The notes below the pieces were generated by a model. It was not told where the DNA came from. It did not search any database and worked only from the letters and a program-made list of their open reading frames with translations. A stretch of DNA of 64,000 nucleotides from Pedobacter sp. Leaf216. GTDB taxonomy: Bacteria > Bacteroidota > Bacteroidia > Sphingobacteriales > Sphingobacteriaceae. The position numbers and the translations under genes are program-made. Positions 9,411-17,841 of the stretch are shown piece after piece. How positions within the stretch are numbered: position 1 is the first letter of the stretch; the number at the start of each line of letters is the position of its first letter. The stretch covers positions 35,603 to 99,602 of the forward strand of contig NZ_LMKM01000003.1 of assembly GCF_001421515.1 (NCBI RefSeq). Direction: 5' to 3'.

Positions 9411-9473
9411 GCTATTTTATAATGTAAACCTGCGTTAAGAAATAAATTTTGTAGAACATAAGCATTAGCAGAT

Positions 9474-9968
9474 ATGATAAATCCTTTTGTTAAAACAGTA
9501 GTTTGTAGTATTGCCGGAACAACAATGATGACTGCCTCAAGTGCGCTAATGTCGTTAATAGGCCAGGATTTTAGAGAGCCTGAACGTTTAAGAGGTTTAA
9601 TTACCAGGGCATTGCCCTTTATCCCAAAAAAAGCAAGATCGCTTTCTGCTTGGGCAGCACATTATGCAATGGGAGCTGTATTTTCAGCTGTTTATGTAAA
9701 GCTTTGGGAAGCTAAAAAATTGAAACCTACCGCAACCTGCGGACTCACTTTAGGTGTGGCAAGCGGCCTGATCGGAATCGCCATCTGGAAAGCAACATTT
9801 GCCGCGCATCCTTTAAGTCCATTAATGAATTATAAGCGTTTTTATTTACAGCGTATTCCTGCCCATATCGTATTTGCAATATTTGCAACAATTGCTTACC
9901 AGGCGATGCAAAAACAAGAGGAGGGCAAAAATGATATAGAAAAGCAAGGAAGCATTGAGCTCAGTTAA
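9474..9968 (+). CDS. Membrane protein of unknown function
   Basis: The 164-aa protein has four hydrophobic stretches (about residues 8-28, 58-78, 85-105 and 130-150), two of them Gly/Ala-rich (AAHYAMGAVFSAVYV, GLTLGVASGLIGIAI). The layout resembles small integral membrane proteins of the YagU/DUF1440 type, but I cannot assign it firmly. It has a short charged tail. The gene ends a plus-strand pair with 9108 and faces the convergent lipoprotein gene at 10052. Confidence 0.6.
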   Translation: MINPFVKTVVCSIAGTTMMTASSALMSLIGQDFREPERLRGLITRALPFIPKKARSLSAWAAHYAMGAVFSAVYVKLWEAKKLKPTATCGLTLGVASGLIGIAIWKATFAAHPLSPLMNYKRFYLQRIPAHIVFAIFATIAYQAMQKQEEGKNDIEKQGSIELS

Positions 9969-10051
9969 AAATTTAACTAGCTTAATTATTATTCAGGCAT
10001 TTATGCCATATTTATCACTAGCCATAAAGCATAATTTATACATTTAACGGC

Positions 10052-10522
10052 TCAGTTTACCGTCGTCTGATTGATCAGTGCACGTTCAGGAATTTGCTGA
10101 TGAATCGCTTCCAACAACTTCGGAAGCTGTTTTTCCTTTACATTTCCCTTTAAAATTACGTTTTGATCTGTTATAACCGCCCATGATTCCGGGTGTTTTG
10201 CCAATAAACTATCTGCCAGTAATTTCAGGTCATGATCCTGACCAAGATAAAGTGGTCCGATTGCCAGTTGATCATCAATATGTTTAATTACATGGATAGT
10301 ACCCAGCTTTTGAAGAATGGCCATTTTAGATTTATAAGTGGGGCAGTTACCCCATATTTTTACATCCAGGTTTTTAACGGTAAAGTTTACACCAGCGAAA
10401 TTTACATCTTCCTTGGCTTTTATGGTAAGATCGGCCTTGATTTGCTTATCTTTTTCATAGCTGTTGCAAGAAACCATTAATAAGGTGCATACTAAAATGT
10501 AAAGGATGGCGTGGCGTTTCAT
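10052..10522 (-). CDS. Lipoprotein with BON-like domains
   Basis: The signal peptide ends in a lipobox (LMVSC, Cys at about residue 19), so this is a predicted lipoprotein. The mature part contains a BON-like unit (VKNLDVKIWGNCPTYKSK, then a helix and IHVIKHIDD) and a second half with VITDQNVILKGNVKEKQL, which again follows the BON pattern 'turn-strand-G-x-V-helix'. BON domains in OsmY-type proteins are linked to envelope stress. The match is degenerate, so the domain call is tentative. It is transcribed alone. Confidence 0.6.
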   Translation of the reverse strand: MKRHAILYILVCTLLMVSCNSYEKDKQIKADLTIKAKEDVNFAGVNFTVKNLDVKIWGNCPTYKSKMAILQKLGTIHVIKHIDDQLAIGPLYLGQDHDLKLLADSLLAKHPESWAVITDQNVILKGNVKEKQLPKLLEAIHQQIPERALINQTTVN

Positions 10523-10608
10523 ATTTTTGATTGTGAGAATAATAAATTAGTATGTAAATATCATTATTTATAACCGACTGCTCTTAAAGGCAAAATACAA
10601 GAGAAAAT

Positions 10609-10735
10609 TGTCATCCCGATTGAAGCAAAATCCGATTTAAATTGGAGATCAGAAATCTTTAAACGATGTTGCAGAAAGGTTAAAGATTTTTCGATAAACA
10701 ACCTATAAAACCGGTAAACTTCAATCGAAATGACA
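10609..10735. repeat. Nested palindromic intergenic element (MITE-like)
   Basis: The outer ends form an imperfect inverted repeat: TGTCATCCCGATTGAAG at 10609 against CTTCAATCGAAATGACA at 10719-10735. An inner pair, AATCTTTAA and TTAAAGATT, lies within it. Elements starting GTCAT..CGA.TGAAG and ending in the complement are common between genes in Bacteroidota. No coding capacity is visible. Confidence 0.7.
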
Positions 10736-10747
10736 TTAATATTCAGC

Positions 10748-10942
10748 CTATAACAGGCCTGCTATTCCGTTTGATGGCGCTTTCCATTTTAGGTTAACAA
10801 TTTTCCCATCTATTAATCCAGTTCGGCTCCGTTCTACGAAAGTCTTCTGGCCAGGTGGTACATGCAACCGTTGGCGTTTGTCATCAATGTGTTCTGCTAT
10901 GGAGATCTTATCCCTTTGCGCACTATTTCTCTGTTTTTCCAT
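10748..10942 (-). CDS. Possible small basic protein
   Basis: The open frame encodes 64 residues, with a charged first half (many Arg, Lys, Asp) and no hydrophobic segment. It begins with ATG at 10942 preceded by an A-rich stretch. I recognise no family, and the frame abuts the palindromic element, so it may be fortuitous. It is reported because the composition is protein-like and nothing overlaps it. Confidence 0.3.
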   Translation of the reverse strand: MEKQRNSAQRDKISIAEHIDDKRQRLHVPPGQKTFVERSRTGLIDGKIVNLKWKAPSNGIAGLL

Positions 10943-11285
10943 GATCTTTTTTTAATAGGGAACTGGCAGAAATGCAGCTCGGTTTTGTAATTTTTATTTT
11001 CAGGTATATTTTGCTCCCTTATAAAACAAATTCACGTACTTAACGTAGTACGAAACGGTATTCTACATCCAAACTACCCAGGCTTTAGTGCTGTTATGCT
11101 AGTGATAATGCCGTATTGCAATGAGCTTTAGCACAGAAATATGGAACTCTGAATACGGCAGATTACCGATCGTTATGCTCTTAATAATTGGAGTTTCATA
11201 AAACTATTGCTGCGGGAGATCGGTTTTTTTTTTAATAAACATATTCGTTGTAAACCCTGTAAAATAGGGGCTTAAAATTTCAGTT
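10943..11285. other. Gene-free stretch with palindromes and a T-run
   Basis: This gap of 343 bases holds a perfect 9-bp inverted repeat (TGCCGTATT at 11109-11117 and AATACGGCA at 11152-11160). Further on, ACCGATC near 11165 can pair with GATCGGT at 11219-11225, which runs straight into ten T. The second pair resembles a plus-strand terminator with a long loop. I see no convincing promoter, so a small RNA is only a possibility. Confidence 0.35.
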
Positions 11286-11543
11286 ATGGCTAAATTTATT
11301 TGTTTTTTTATTGTTCTAGTAGGTTTTTGCGCTTCAGGTTTTTGCCAGGTTCCAACCGGAACGCGACAGCGCAGTACAAATGATACATTGATTAAAAAAA
11401 CTGTTCCAGCTGCGGATAAATACAATAAAAAAGCTACCAAATGGCCAAAGCGCGATAGTTTGAAAAATATTCATGCAAAAAAGGATACCATAAGGCGGAT
11501 TCCGTACAAAAGCAAAAGAAATAAAGGCAATCAAAAAAATTAA
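11286..11543 (+). CDS. Small secreted basic protein, unknown function
   Basis: The 85-aa protein has a clear signal peptide (MAKFICFFIVLVGFCASGFC), and the rest is very rich in Lys, Arg and Thr, ending in KSKRNKGNQKN. It would be exported to the periplasm or beyond and is probably disordered. The stop is 11 bases before the start of the GH13 gene, so the two are likely co-transcribed. No family is recognised. Confidence 0.6.
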   Translation: MAKFICFFIVLVGFCASGFCQVPTGTRQRSTNDTLIKKTVPAADKYNKKATKWPKRDSLKNIHAKKDTIRRIPYKSKRNKGNQKN

Positions 11544-11554
11544 CACATTCGGTT

Positions 11555-13258
11555 ATGGTAACTAAAAATCATCACAGAATGGGGTTAAAGTACATTGTAA
11601 CACTCTTTGTTTGCCTTTTTGGTATGGCAGCCTGCAGGCAGGAAGGTAAAAATTCTTCTGCATCTGTACCCAACGCATGGTACCGCAATAGTATTGTATA
11701 TAACCTTGATGTAGATATTTTTAAAGATAGTGACGGTGACGGGATCGGCGATTTTAAAGGGCTTACTCAGAAACTGCCCTATTTGGATACATTGGGAGTA
11801 GATGTAATCTGGCTTTCACCGTTTCAACCTACACCGGATAAAGATGATGGATATGATGTGAGCGATTATTATGGCATTGATCCAAGATTGGGAACCATGG
11901 CCGATTTCGAGGCTTTCATTTCCGCATCGAAAAAACACAATATCAAAATAATTATGGATATGGTGCTCAACCACACCTCTATCGAACATCCCTGGTATCA
12001 AATGGCACGGGCTGATAGTAGTGGCAAATACCGTAACAGATACGTATGGTCGAAAAAGAAACCAAAAGATTTCGATAAAGGAATGGTGTTTGAAGGATTT
12101 CAAAGCGAAACATGGTCTTATGACGAAGTTGCGCACCGTTATTATTTTCACCGTTTTTATGATTTTCAGCCCGACTTAAACTACCAGAACAAAGAGGTAC
12201 AACAGGAAGCCATTAAAGTGCTCCGTTACTGGTCGGCAAAAGGGATTAAGGGCTTCAGGCTTGATGCAGTTCCTTTTATTATTGATGTACCTGAGTCTGG
12301 TGCGGCAAATCCGGCAAAGATGTTTGGCGTATTGGATTCAATCGTTAGCGGTGCCAAATCTATTGATCGGCAAACTTTGTTGCTGGGAGAGGCGAATGTT
12401 GCACCAAAAGAAAATCTGGATTATTTCGGTGAAAAGGGCAATCGGTTACAAATGATGTTTAATTTTTATGTCAATCAATACCTTTTTTATTCCATGGCAG
12501 AAGGGAAAACAGAAACTTTGATAGATGCCTTAAACGATACCAGGCAAAAGCCGCTACCCTCACAATGGGCTTATTTTCTGCGTAACCATGATGAGATCGA
12601 TCTTGGCAGACTCAGCAAATCCCAACGCAACAAAGTTTACGAAAAATTCGGTCCTGAGTTAAACATGCAGCTTTACAACCGGGGCATCAGGCGGCGTTTG
12701 GCACCAATGTTACATCACATGGAACAGATTAAAATGGCCTACAGCATACTGTATTCATTGCCGGGCATGCCAGTTATCCGCTCAGGAGAGGAAATTGGAA
12801 TGGGAGATGACCTTACATTAGCCGAAAGATTATCGGTACGTACCCCAATGCAGTGGGACAGCACAAAAAACGCAGGGTTTAGTACGGCTAAAAAAACATT
12901 CAGACCTGTAATTTCAATGGGCGATTATGCCTATCAGAAAGTGAATGTTGCTGCTGAATTAAAAGATCATCAATCTTTGCTCAATTTTATCAAAAAGCTG
13001 ATCGCTATACGGAAATCCATACCCGAAATTGGCACTTCAGATTGGCAAATACTCAAGCTTAAAAACGATGCGATTCTGGCTATTGAGTATCAAACACCAT
13101 CCGGTAAGATTATCACGGTACATAATTTTGGTAATAAAGCGGCTGAAGTAGAAATTCCCATCACAGGAGCCGAAAAGGTGCTTGTTGGAAATCAAAAAAG
13201 CATAAAAAATGGAAAAATTAAAATTCCAGCTTATGGCCAATTGTGGCTTAAAAAGTGA
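11555..13258 (+). CDS. GH13 alpha-amylase-family lipoprotein (trehalose-synthase/alpha-glucosidase-like)
   Basis: The protein has 567 residues and a lipobox (GMAAC, C27); starting at the ATG at 11579 would give a tidier signal peptide. The (beta/alpha)8 barrel shows all GH13 landmarks: DMVLNH at 135-140, the nucleophile Asp in GFRLDAVPF (D237), the acid/base Glu in LLGEANV (E279) and the third acid in FLRNHDE (D346). The opening WYRNSIVYNLDVDIF and the phrase FLRNHDEIDLG resemble trehalose synthases and related alpha-glucan enzymes. Because it is anchored in the envelope, a periplasmic or surface alpha-glucosidase or transglycosidase acting on maltose-type sugars is likely; the exact substrate cannot be read from sequence. 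The final ~80 residues form the usual beta domain. Confidence 0.9.
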   Translation: MVTKNHHRMGLKYIVTLFVCLFGMAACRQEGKNSSASVPNAWYRNSIVYNLDVDIFKDSDGDGIGDFKGLTQKLPYLDTLGVDVIWLSPFQPTPDKDDGYDVSDYYGIDPRLGTMADFEAFISASKKHNIKIIMDMVLNHTSIEHPWYQMARADSSGKYRNRYVWSKKKPKDFDKGMVFEGFQSETWSYDEVAHRYYFHRFYDFQPDLNYQNKEVQQEAIKVLRYWSAKGIKGFRLDAVPFIIDVPESGAANPAKMFGVLDSIVSGAKSIDRQTLLLGEANVAPKENLDYFGEKGNRLQMMFNFYVNQYLFYSMAEGKTETLIDALNDTRQKPLPSQWAYFLRNHDEIDLGRLSKSQRNKVYEKFGPELNMQLYNRGIRRRLAPMLHHMEQIKMAYSILYSLPGMPVIRSGEEIGMGDDLTLAERLSVRTPMQWDSTKNAGFSTAKKTFRPVISMGDYAYQKVNVAAELKDHQSLLNFIKKLIAIRKSIPEIGTSDWQILKLKNDAILAIEYQTPSGKIITVHNFGNKAAEVEIPITGAEKVLVGNQKSIKNGKIKIPAYGQLWLKK

Positions 13259-13443
13259 TTTTTTAATAAAAAAAAACCTAGCTGGAAACAAAGCACGTAA
13301 AAAAAAGCTTTATTCCAGTATAGAATAGAGTGATTGCATGTTTTGTTAAAAACGGCAAGCAAAAAAATCACAAAAGGGAGAAAGAAAATTGATTTGGCTT
13401 GTATTTCTTCAAGAATCAAGCCTGTTATTAAGTAAAAACGAAT

Positions 13444-14739
13444 ATGAAAAGAATTGTAATTATAGGTGGCGGTTTTGCCGGGCTGAATCTGGCCAAACGC
13501 TTATCTAAAAATGCGGAGCATCAAATTATACTGGTTGATAGGAACAACTACCATTTTTTTCCTCCGCTTTTATATCAGGTAGGTACTGCTTTTATCGAAT
13601 CATCAAATATCAGTTATCCTTTCAGAAAGATGTTCCACGGCAAAAATATCCGTTTTTTTATGGGAGAATTTCAGCGAATCGATCCGGTTGCAAAAATGGT
13701 AATTACGGATAACGGCACATTGGATTACGACATTTTGGTGTTGGCCATGGGTACCGAAACCAACTTTTTTGGTAATCAGCAGGTTAAAAAGTATGCGCTT
13801 CCAATGAAAACTATTGATGATGCATTGGAACTGAGAAACCATGTTTTGCTCCAACTCGAAAAATCAGTGCGGGCGACCGCTCATGCAGATCGGGTGAGGT
13901 ATTCCAATATTGTTATTGCAGGCGGTGGCCCCACAGGTGTAGAACTTGCAGGAATGCTTGCCGAAATGGGCCGAAATGTGATCAGTAAAGATTACCCGGA
14001 AGCCGATGCTTGGCCAGGAAAAATTTTCCTGGTAGATGGGCTGCCCACCCTTTTGGCACCCATGAGCAAAAAAAGCCAGGAAGAAGCAATTTCGGTGTTA
14101 AAAAAGCTCGGTGTAGAAATTTTACTCGGCAAGCTTGTTCAAAACTATGATGGCGAAAAGGTTTCACTTTCTGATGGAATGGAGATTTTTTCTTCAACGC
14201 TGATCTGGGCATCTGGTGTGGTTGCAAGGAAAGCTGATGGAGTGCCGGAAACATCGCTAGGCAAGGGTAGAAGAATTCTTGTTGATGAATTTAATAAGGT
14301 AAATCAACTTCAGGATGTATATGCAATAGGCGATCAGTGCTTCCAAACCACCGATCAGGCTTTTCCCAATGGCCATCCCCAACTTGCGCAAGTGGCCATT
14401 CAGCAGGGAAACCTCCTTGGTAAAAACCTCAATAAGCAAACAAATGAAAAATGGGATGCCTTTAAATACAACGACAAAGGCTCTATGGCCATTATTGCCA
14501 AATTTAAGGCTGTGGTAGATCTTCCGAAAGGATTTTTTAGCGGATTTTTCGCCTGGCTGGTGTGGCTGTTTATCCATATCATTCCTATTGCCGGGTTCAG
14601 GAACAAAGCAAAACTTGCCTTCAACTGGCTGTGGAGTTTTTTAACTAACGATCCAACTCTTAGGCTCATTGTAAGGCCAGATACGCAAACAAAAGATGTC
14701 AGTCAACCCACTGCACAAACGGCTCCGAGGGCGCAATAA
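13444..14739 (+). CDS. ndh: Type II NADH:quinone oxidoreductase
   Basis: This is a single-subunit NDH-2 of 431 aa. The FAD-binding Rossmann motif is at the N-terminus (IVIIGGGFAGLNLA, 4-17), the NAD-binding motif IVIAGGGPTGVELAG lies near residue 157, and the second FAD contact VYAIGDQC near 295. The C-terminal hydrophobic, Trp-rich segment (about 360-400) is the membrane-binding region typical of the family. The enzyme passes electrons from NADH to menaquinone at the cytoplasmic face without pumping protons. It is a monocistronic gene ended by the terminator at 14795. Confidence 0.95.
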   Translation: MKRIVIIGGGFAGLNLAKRLSKNAEHQIILVDRNNYHFFPPLLYQVGTAFIESSNISYPFRKMFHGKNIRFFMGEFQRIDPVAKMVITDNGTLDYDILVLAMGTETNFFGNQQVKKYALPMKTIDDALELRNHVLLQLEKSVRATAHADRVRYSNIVIAGGGPTGVELAGMLAEMGRNVISKDYPEADAWPGKIFLVDGLPTLLAPMSKKSQEEAISVLKKLGVEILLGKLVQNYDGEKVSLSDGMEIFSSTLIWASGVVARKADGVPETSLGKGRRILVDEFNKVNQLQDVYAIGDQCFQTTDQAFPNGHPQLAQVAIQQGNLLGKNLNKQTNEKWDAFKYNDKGSMAIIAKFKAVVDLPKGFFSGFFAWLVWLFIHIIPIAGFRNKAKLAFNWLWSFLTNDPTLRLIVRPDTQTKDVSQPTAQTAPRAQ

Positions 14740-14794
14740 AATTACATTTAAGACCAATTTATAAAGCACATTTCAGCAATTTAAACAAATAAAA

Positions 14795-14822
14795 AGCCCT
14801 CCGTTTCTGGAGGGCTGTTTTA
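14795..14822 (+). terminator. Rho-independent terminator after ndh
   Basis: The stem AGCCCTCC / GGAGGGCT has a six-base loop and is followed by GTTTT. It lies 56 bases after the ndh stop codon. Confidence 0.9.
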
Positions 14823-14969
14823 ATCTAAATCGTCCCGTTGATTTAATTGATATTGTAAAATTAACAGATCAGAGCATTAATTTAAAGTGGTTTTATACTC
14901 AAATTAAACAGTACATGTACTTGTTTTCTGAACGTTATAATTCCTTTTTGTAATTTTTGAATCCATTAT

Positions 14970-15218
14970 TTAACTCGATTTAGTGGCTGCTGCTGATTCA
15001 ATATTAATGTGATTATATGTCCCATAAGAGCCGATTACAGCTACTTCAATAGCAACAAGATAACCTTTACGGAGATCAATCTTAAATGAAACCTCATCAC
15101 CCCTTAAGGGAATTTGGGAAGAACCATCAGCGTAAAATTTAATTCGCTCATCGTTGGCATCATTAATTAAGCCAACGCCAGCTGTTTTATTGTAGGCAAG
15201 GACCTGTCCTTTTCTCAT
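14970..15218 (-). CDS. Cold-shock-domain-like small protein lacking RNP aromatics
   Basis: The first ~62 of 82 residues follow the cold-shock OB-fold pattern (MRKGQVLAYN..AGVGLIND...IKFY...GDEVSFKID...LVAIEV). RNP1 would normally read KGFGFI and RNP2 VFVH; here they are AGVGLI and IKFY, so most RNA-stacking aromatics are missing. A related gene with the same opening occurs at 60476. The last 20 residues are a Ser/Ala-rich tail. It is transcribed alone. The fold assignment is an inference from the pattern. Confidence 0.7.
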   Translation of the reverse strand: MRKGQVLAYNKTAGVGLINDANDERIKFYADGSSQIPLRGDEVSFKIDLRKGYLVAIEVAVIGSYGTYNHINIESAAATKSS

Positions 15219-15421
15219 CTGTTTTATTTATTTAGTACCGCTGCCAATGTTTTTCATTTAAAGTAAAACCTTAAATAGTTTTACCCATTGGGTGTGGTAA
15301 AATGGTTATTAAAATGATCATCAGCCGGGAAGTTTTGGATTATACGTCTACAACATCCCTGAAGCTTAACTTATTAATTAAATTTTATAAACTGTAAACG
15401 GATTTATTTCTGGTGTGGTTA

Positions 15422-15778
15422 TCAGGCTATTAGGTGACGAACCTTACTGTGAAGTTTGGCATAATCAAATGGTTTAAATATAATCCCGTCGGCCAAACTA
15501 GGAATTTTTTTTGCCTGTGCTTCAAGCATCGCTGTTATCAGCAGGATAGGGATTTTCTGCGTTTCGTTTTTATGTTTTATTAAATTGCAGAGCTCTCTTC
15601 CGTCGCCATTGTTCAATAAAATGTCCATTACAATAAGGTCTGGCTTAAAGCTTGTTATCGAATTTTCCAGTTCATCACTATCAACAATACTCAGTACTTC
15701 AAAATACTGGTCTTCCAGAACCGCTTGGATGGCTTCTGCATTGCTCTGATCGTCATCAAGTACAAGAATCTTTGACAT
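15422..15778 (-). CDS. Single-domain response regulator (receiver only)
   Basis: This is a 118-aa receiver with all catalytic residues: the acidic pocket DDD at 8-10, phospho-acceptor D52 in LIVMDILL, Thr in LLITAM and Lys in IIFKPFD. There is no output domain, so it acts through a partner, as in CheY/Spo0F-type relays. No kinase gene is adjacent. It lies head-on to nothing; 650 bases without a gene precede it. Confidence 0.9.
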   Translation of the reverse strand: MSKILVLDDDQSNAEAIQAVLEDQYFEVLSIVDSDELENSITSFKPDLIVMDILLNNGDGRELCNLIKHKNETQKIPILLITAMLEAQAKKIPSLADGIIFKPFDYAKLHSKVRHLIA

Positions 15779-16428
15779 AAGTTTTTTGTTTGGATGGTAT
15801 AAATAAAGCTATTGTCCGCATGTTTTAGAGCGTAAAGTATTTAAATGGCCGATTGGAACTGCTTTTAGTCATCATTTGAGGAAAACGCAAGGCAAAACAC
15901 TTACCTCTAGACCCCTCATTATTTTTGACAATACCTTATTCTCCGGTTACTTTGTAGACAGGAATAAATTTATGCATAAGCAAAATCAATTACGAGCGAA
16001 AAACATAAAAAAGGTATTTGTATGGTATTAAAGGTATTTTCCCTTAATGAATAAGTATAAATACCTGTTTTTTTACGGTGGAAAGTACGATTAATCTAAT
16101 CTTCAATCCAATTTTTACTTAAGCACCTACACAGTATAAAACTACCTGTAGCAATTATGCGTTTTTAAAATAGGCTTGAATCCTCATGTTTAATGATTTG
16201 CCTGAAATTACCTTTATGTAATTGTAGTTAAAACAATAATTTATCCTGGCTCCAAGGCAAAATTTTATCTTTTTGCAAGGATAAATGCATTTGAAATTAA
16301 AAAACAGGTGATAAAATGGAGTTTCAATTCATTTTATTCTGATAAAATAGGGAAAAAGATAAGCTTTTTTATCATTCGTTGATCAAGAATGCTGTTTTTA
16401 AGGCATTTTAAAGATTAAACCATTTATT
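15779..16428. other. 650-base gene-free region
   Basis: This AT-rich stretch lies between two divergently transcribed units and must hold both promoters. The only structure I can point to is an inverted repeat, TTTATCC at 16240-16246 and GGATAAA at 16279-16285. Its remainder shows no frame or RNA gene I can support. Loss of an older gene is possible, given the adjacent deletion scar. Confidence 0.5.
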
Positions 16429-16692
16429 ATGTTGCTAAAACCGAAAGAATCGCTGAGCGAACAAGATGTTAACAAAGGACTAAAAATAGTGATTTGGGAT
16501 GGTTTGGCCGCAGAAGCGATGACGGTTTTTTCAAGTGGTACATTTTTAGTTTCAATGGCACTGTTACTGGGTGCTAATAGCCTACAAATTGGCGTTTTGG
16601 CTGCCCTGCCATTGGCAACAAATGTTTTTCAGCTTGCTTCGGTATGGCTGGTCGGCCGTTACCACAACCGCCGTATTCTGGTATTTATAGCC
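16429..16692 (+). pseudogene. MFS transporter, 3'-truncated remnant
   Basis: The first ~85 residues are the N-terminus of a major-facilitator transporter: a short cytoplasmic start, a first helix (DGLAAEAMTVFSSGTFLVSM), a second (GVLAALPLATNVFQLAS) and the loop VGRYHNRRILVF that follows it in this family. A full MFS protein has about 400 residues and 12 helices. Here the frame runs into the opposite strand of a sigma-factor gene and stops at 16743. It cannot make a working transporter. Confidence 0.85.
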
Positions 16693-17082
16693 TTCAAAAT
16701 ATTTAATAAAGGGAACCGAATAGGTTGTGGGGAGCTTTTTTAGTGCATTTTTAATGTCTTCCAAAGCAAATTTGTTTTCAGCATGGTTTGTGGTTGCGCT
16801 TGTGCAAAGCTGCTCTGATGAGATTTCTTCCACTTGTAAAACGCGTTCCCTGTGGCGTTGCTGTTTGCGGTAACTGTTGATAAACGTGTTGCGCATAATT
16901 ACAAAAAGCCAGCCCTTGATATTGGTTCCCTGGTCAAATTTTGAGGCAAATCGTGTGGCCTTTACCAAAGTATCCTGTAGCAGATCATTTGCGTCATCAA
17001 TATCATTGGTAAACTTTAATGCATGCGAACGCAAGGCGCCTGCATGAAGATTGATGCTGTTTGAAAATTCGTACTGTGTCAT
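16678..17082 (-). pseudogene. ECF-type sigma factor, C-terminally truncated
   Basis: From ATG at 17082 the protein matches sigma-70 region 2 (FTNDIDDANDLLQDTLVKA ... NIKGWLFVIMRNTFINSYRK) and the beginning of region 4 (LKKLPTTYSVPFIKYFEGYKYQ). It loses homology exactly where the helix-turn-helix of region 4.2 should begin (usually EIAxxLxxPxGTVKSR). The remaining ~30 codons are the antisense of the MFS remnant. Without region 4.2 it cannot recognise a -35/-33 element, so it is probably inactive, although region 2 might still bind core polymerase. Confidence 0.8.
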
Positions 17083-17334
17083 AGGTAAAGTGTTTAAGGA
17101 TGTAAATAACTTTCCTCAAAGCATATACCATTTGGCATTGTGGTTTTCGTAATTTCAGAGGCTCACGTATAAACCGCAAATCACCTAAAAATCATACAGA
17201 TAGCTAATTTAATGCGGTATATGCATCTATTTAAACATTGTTTCAGGCCAGCAAAAAATGCAGTTTAAACAGATAAAATGGTATTCAAGAAAGAGATGGA
17301 TAATTGAAGTTTTAAAGTATAGTGTAGGAAATTC

Positions 17335-17829
17335 TTAGCTTTCAGACTTTAATATAATAGAGATTTTTCCATCTCTTTCCATAAAAATACTGTCAATTTG
17401 TTTTAAATCTTCCTGGTGCAGAAGGCTCCTAACTTCTTGCATAATATCAGAACGGCAAATCAATGCACGTTTCATTTTAATTTCGTTAAACTTTCCCTGG
17501 TGATAAAGGAGGATTTTTTTGCCTTCAGTAAATTTTTCCAATCGGGGATAGCTGCTGATCAGCCAACCCCAGATCCGGTGGAGGAGCACCACAACAAAAC
17601 AGGTTACCATTACTGGTATAAGTGGGGAAGCACCCACAACTGCACGGCTTAAAATTGCGCCTAGTAAAATTGCAATAATGTTATCAACAGGGCCTTTCAT
17701 GCCGAAAGATCTCCGGCCTGAAATCCTGATGAGCAAAAATGCGAGTATAAAAACAAATACACCCCTAACCGACATTTGAAGCACAGTTAAGTCATCGTTC
17801 TTTTCGATCAGGTTTTGTATTGTTTCCAT
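17335..17829 (-). CDS. DUF421-family membrane protein (YetF-like)
   Basis: The 164-aa protein has three N-terminal transmembrane helices (about residues 19-38, 45-65 and 68-90) with the family signature RISGRRSFGMKGPVDNI between the first two. A cytoplasmic alpha/beta domain follows (ILLYHQGKFNEIKMKRALI ... DIMQEVRSLLHQEDL). YetF/YcaP-type proteins are small inner-membrane proteins of unclear function, often next to stress genes. It lies 12 bases downstream of the SDR gene 17842 and is probably in its operon. Confidence 0.88.
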   Translation of the reverse strand: METIQNLIEKNDDLTVLQMSVRGVFVFILAFLLIRISGRRSFGMKGPVDNIIAILLGAILSRAVVGASPLIPVMVTCFVVVLLHRIWGWLISSYPRLEKFTEGKKILLYHQGKFNEIKMKRALICRSDIMQEVRSLLHQEDLKQIDSIFMERDGKISIILKSES

Positions 17830-17841
17830 ATTTTTTTGAAA

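Noticed and set aside
11204..11440. Minus-strand frame of 78 codons
   Set aside because: It overlaps the better-supported exported small protein at 11286 and starts in poly-A/T sequence.
13231..13419. Minus-strand 62-codon hydrophobic frame
   Set aside because: It overlaps the end of the GH13 gene and low-complexity A-rich DNA.
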